Positions 61,251 to 64,000 of a stretch of DNA of 64,000 nucleotides are shown in pieces. Numbering within the stretch: position 1 is the stretch's first letter; every line of letters starts with the position of its first letter. Source of the stretch: Eremophila alpestris peregrina (taxonomy: Eukaryota > Chordata > Aves > Passeriformes > Alaudidae); assembly GCA_009792885.1 (NCBI GenBank), contig WMCF01000007.1, positions 4,938,500-5,002,499 on the forward strand, given 5' to 3'. Both the position numbers and the translations under genes were made by a program. The notes below the pieces were generated by a model. The model did no database searches. It saw nothing but the letters and a program-made list of their open reading frames with translations, and was not told where the DNA came from.

Positions 61251-64000
61251 GCAGAAAATGCAGGCTTTCTCTCCCTGTCTTTTTTAAAGAAAGAAAGAGA
61301 AAGAGTACTTATTAAGTTTCCTCCAAACTTACAAAAAGTTGCAGAAAACACCAACAACCTACATGGATGCTGGATCTTACATGTACATGACATTTTCCCA
61401 TTGCTGCTACTGGAAAAATACAAGAGTCTTCTGCACTCTTTGAATCACATATTTGCTATTCAGAAGAAAGCAGTTAAAATCTGGACAGTTACAGAGCCTG
61501 TAAGATGCCACCATGCTACTGCTCTCTTAAAGGTACAGGATGTCAAAAGCCCTGGAGAGGGTCTGTCTTTACATTTTTCCCTGATTTATAAATTCCGCTT
61601 TGAAGATAAAATCCACAAACACCTCTCATTTTTTTCTTCTCTAGATTTAACCATTTATAGGAAAGGGTAAATTGTCATCTCCTGTTTCCCTTGACCCAGC
61701 AGAGCAAAGCCACAGTGGGGACTCTGTGTACAACATGACCCTGGGGAAAAAAGGAACACGAGATCTCAGCATGGGGGTTGGAGGCAAGAAGTCACACATA
61801 TCGAAAATGACAGCGTCACATCAGTTAATGCCATGTGATAAGGGTGTCCTGCTGGGGTTTATGTCCTTCTGCAGAGATACACTTGAAGGTTGGCTGGTGA
61901 GGAAGATTTTTTACTAACTCCAGAAAGGGATTGTAGATATTTGGTCAGGAAAGATCATAATGGATTATCTTTCTTCAGGACAAGCATCAGTAGCTATGCT
62001 AGGGATCATAAAACTGCCCCATGAGACACACCTTGGAACCAGACAGGTTCCAAGTGGTAGGTTTATCCACTTCTGTATTTCCCTCCTCTTGGCCATACTT
62101 TGGCCCTCTTATCAAAACCAGTCTTCATCATGTCATATTGGAGAAAGAGCTACTAAAGAAAAAAAAAAAACAGAGGGCATTTTAAAGAAGAAATATCTTT
62201 AATATTACTAAATTCAAAACATTACCTCAGATTAAAAGTTCAATGAGCCAATTTCTCAAGCCATGCAAAATAGAAACAACACAGGCCATGTAGAAAGTCT
62301 GATTTCTCCCTGGAGGGATAAAGTCCTTTCTCCCCTGAACGTAATGTGTGAGGATGAATTCAGCGACAATGAATGCCAGCAGGTCACTAATACACCACCC
62401 CTTGCCTTCTGCAGTGCACTGAGAGCTGTGACACACAGCAAGCAGGGAGCCTGCTGACCTATGCTCTTAGTTTATCAGCTGTCAGGGTGCCTTTTAAAAT
62501 GGCAAGAGCCAAAAGCAGAGTTAAATAGCACTGAGAGCTCAGCTGTGTCAGGAACAAGCAGCACAGGCCAGGCCTCTTCTTGGTCATCATTTCAAATGGA
62601 TTGAGTCCCAGCTCATAAGAGAAATACTTACTATCAGTATGCAAGGGCATTATCTATAAAATATCCTAGATATTAGATAAAATATTAGTATTTCTATGAG
62701 TACTATTTATATTGGAACTAGATAATACTGTCATAATACTTTCAGTATTACATTCCATTTTTTCCACCTTTCATGTGGTGTTCACTTCCCAAATTGTGTG
62801 GAATAAAAATTCCTTTTTTGCTGCTAATTAAGATGTTTTGCTTAATGTCTTACTGATCTTTTACTCAGAAGAGTCAAACTAGCTGTGTGTTCTCCTTCTG
62901 TTGGAGAAACAAGCTGGCTGCCTACATAAGTGGAAAGAGCTGCCTCAAGCCAGAATGGAAATATGGCCTTCTGCAGGCAGGGCTTGTGCAGGACCAGAGG
63001 GAGGACAAAGGAAAAGGTGACTTAAATTGTCCTAGCACTCACAGTACACTTTGCTCAGGGATGCCCAGGAGACCTTCCCCTTTGCTCTATCTATTCCCTG
63101 CTGTATGCACAGCTGTCCTTCACTAATGTTTTCTGGCAGCTGGTAACCCAGGCTGCTTCATGGAGCAGCAGTAGATTACAAAGACGCAAGATTCATAGGG
63201 CTAATAAATGAAATATGTGCAAACTAAAGCAGGGACACCTTGTTGCTTCTGGAGCATTGCACAATTAAATGGGCAAGGAGTTGAAGTCACACAACCCAAC
63301 CCCAAAAGAAGATTCTTCCAGGAACCACTGGACTCTGAAGCTTAGCCTTCAACAGGATCCCATCAGCTAGTGTCATTGTCATTAACAATCAAGTCCTACC
63401 AGAAGTGGTTGCAAATTATAGGATATAAATTATCACAGGTTTTAATAGCCTTTCATGTAGAGTACAAGACTGAAGTGAAAGTATAGAAATATCTTAATAT
63501 TGCTTACTGTTATTAAATTCTGGCTTCTCTAACATTTTGTCTTTAAAAGAACTCTTTCCTTCAGAGATGCTGTGGACAAGATATTAAGCCCAGAGTTAGT
63601 AAGGCTGTGGTCTAGTACCATCTGTCCATGGCAACTGAGGGATGCATGCAGGCACAGTTTTTACTTCTGTTTTCATGTATGTAAATCAGAGACCTGAGCA
63701 ACTATTGCTTTTGTATTTAAGATGTATCAACTATTATTATTACTGTTGTTGTTGCTATTCTTATTCTGCCATTGGTTTAAGATGTGGACCCACAGAGCCA
63801 TTCTGCCTAGACCTTCTCAGCACCATCCTAGTTCAGGCAGCCAAGGTGTTGAAATCCCTTGCATTTTCACAACACTGAAGGTAAAGGATGGTACCACAGA
63901 TTTTCTCAGCTGCATTAGCCTTCAAGGAAGAGTAGCTTCTGAGACAACCCAGAATATTATGTTATCTTTCCAATGAAAATTTCGTCTTCTTGAAAAAAGA
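61251..64000. other. Intergenic, no gene seen
   Basis: AT-rich DNA with an A tract near 62158-62170 and an interrupted ATT/GTT trinucleotide patch at 63731-63765. No exon was recognised to the window end. Confidence 0.55.

Overview
This is vertebrate nuclear DNA, most probably from a bird. It carries many fragments of chicken-repeat-1 (CR1) LINEs, the dominant avian interspersed repeat. The host sequence is AT-rich, and its one recognisable protein-coding gene is compact, GC-rich and intron-containing. A crocodilian or turtle also has CR1 elements and cannot be excluded from sequence alone. Most long open frames here are chance frames in AT-rich or CpG-island DNA, or decayed CR1 reverse transcriptase.

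Region by region: 1-46 kb is a gene-poor stretch on both strands. It holds CR1 fragments (about 0.35, 1.4-1.7, 30.9, 36.0-37.0 and 42.5-44.05 kb), simple repeats, a poly-A tract with an unresolved base (19.27-19.32 kb), and several blocks that read like regulatory DNA because they keep CpGs and dense homeodomain, SOX or OTX-type motifs in AT-rich surroundings (about 16.5, 32.3-32.6 and 38.7-39.1 kb). Three CTCF-like sites lie at 33.5, 38.9 and 39.6 kb. About 46.05-47.68 kb is a CpG island with no convincing exon. About 47.69-48.60 kb is an AT-richer, motif-dense block. About 48.6-51.3 kb is a second CpG island that contains the gene. From 51.3 to 64 kb the DNA is again AT-rich and non-coding, with more CR1 fragments (57.2-57.7, 58.4 and 59.2 kb) and a candidate regulatory block at 60.5-61.25 kb.

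The gene is HELT (Hey-like/Heslike bHLH-Orange transcriptional repressor), plus strand, four coding exons between 49026 and 50376, encoding 240 residues. In mammals HELT directs GABAergic neuron fate in the midbrain. In human the neighbours are ACSL1 upstream and SLC25A4 downstream; neither is seen here, so the window fits within that interval. A TATA-like box, an OTX/PITX-type site, two perfect CACGTG E-boxes and a polyadenylation signal can be placed around it.

The most striking feature is a perfect inverted repeat about 290 bp upstream of the HELT start codon (48637-48734): 47-bp arms and a 4-base loop, with a canonical G-quadruplex motif just upstream and the E-box pair just downstream. 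It is either an extreme promoter hairpin or an assembly fold-back artefact. I found no unknown multi-gene system, no viral genes and no RNA gene I could support.
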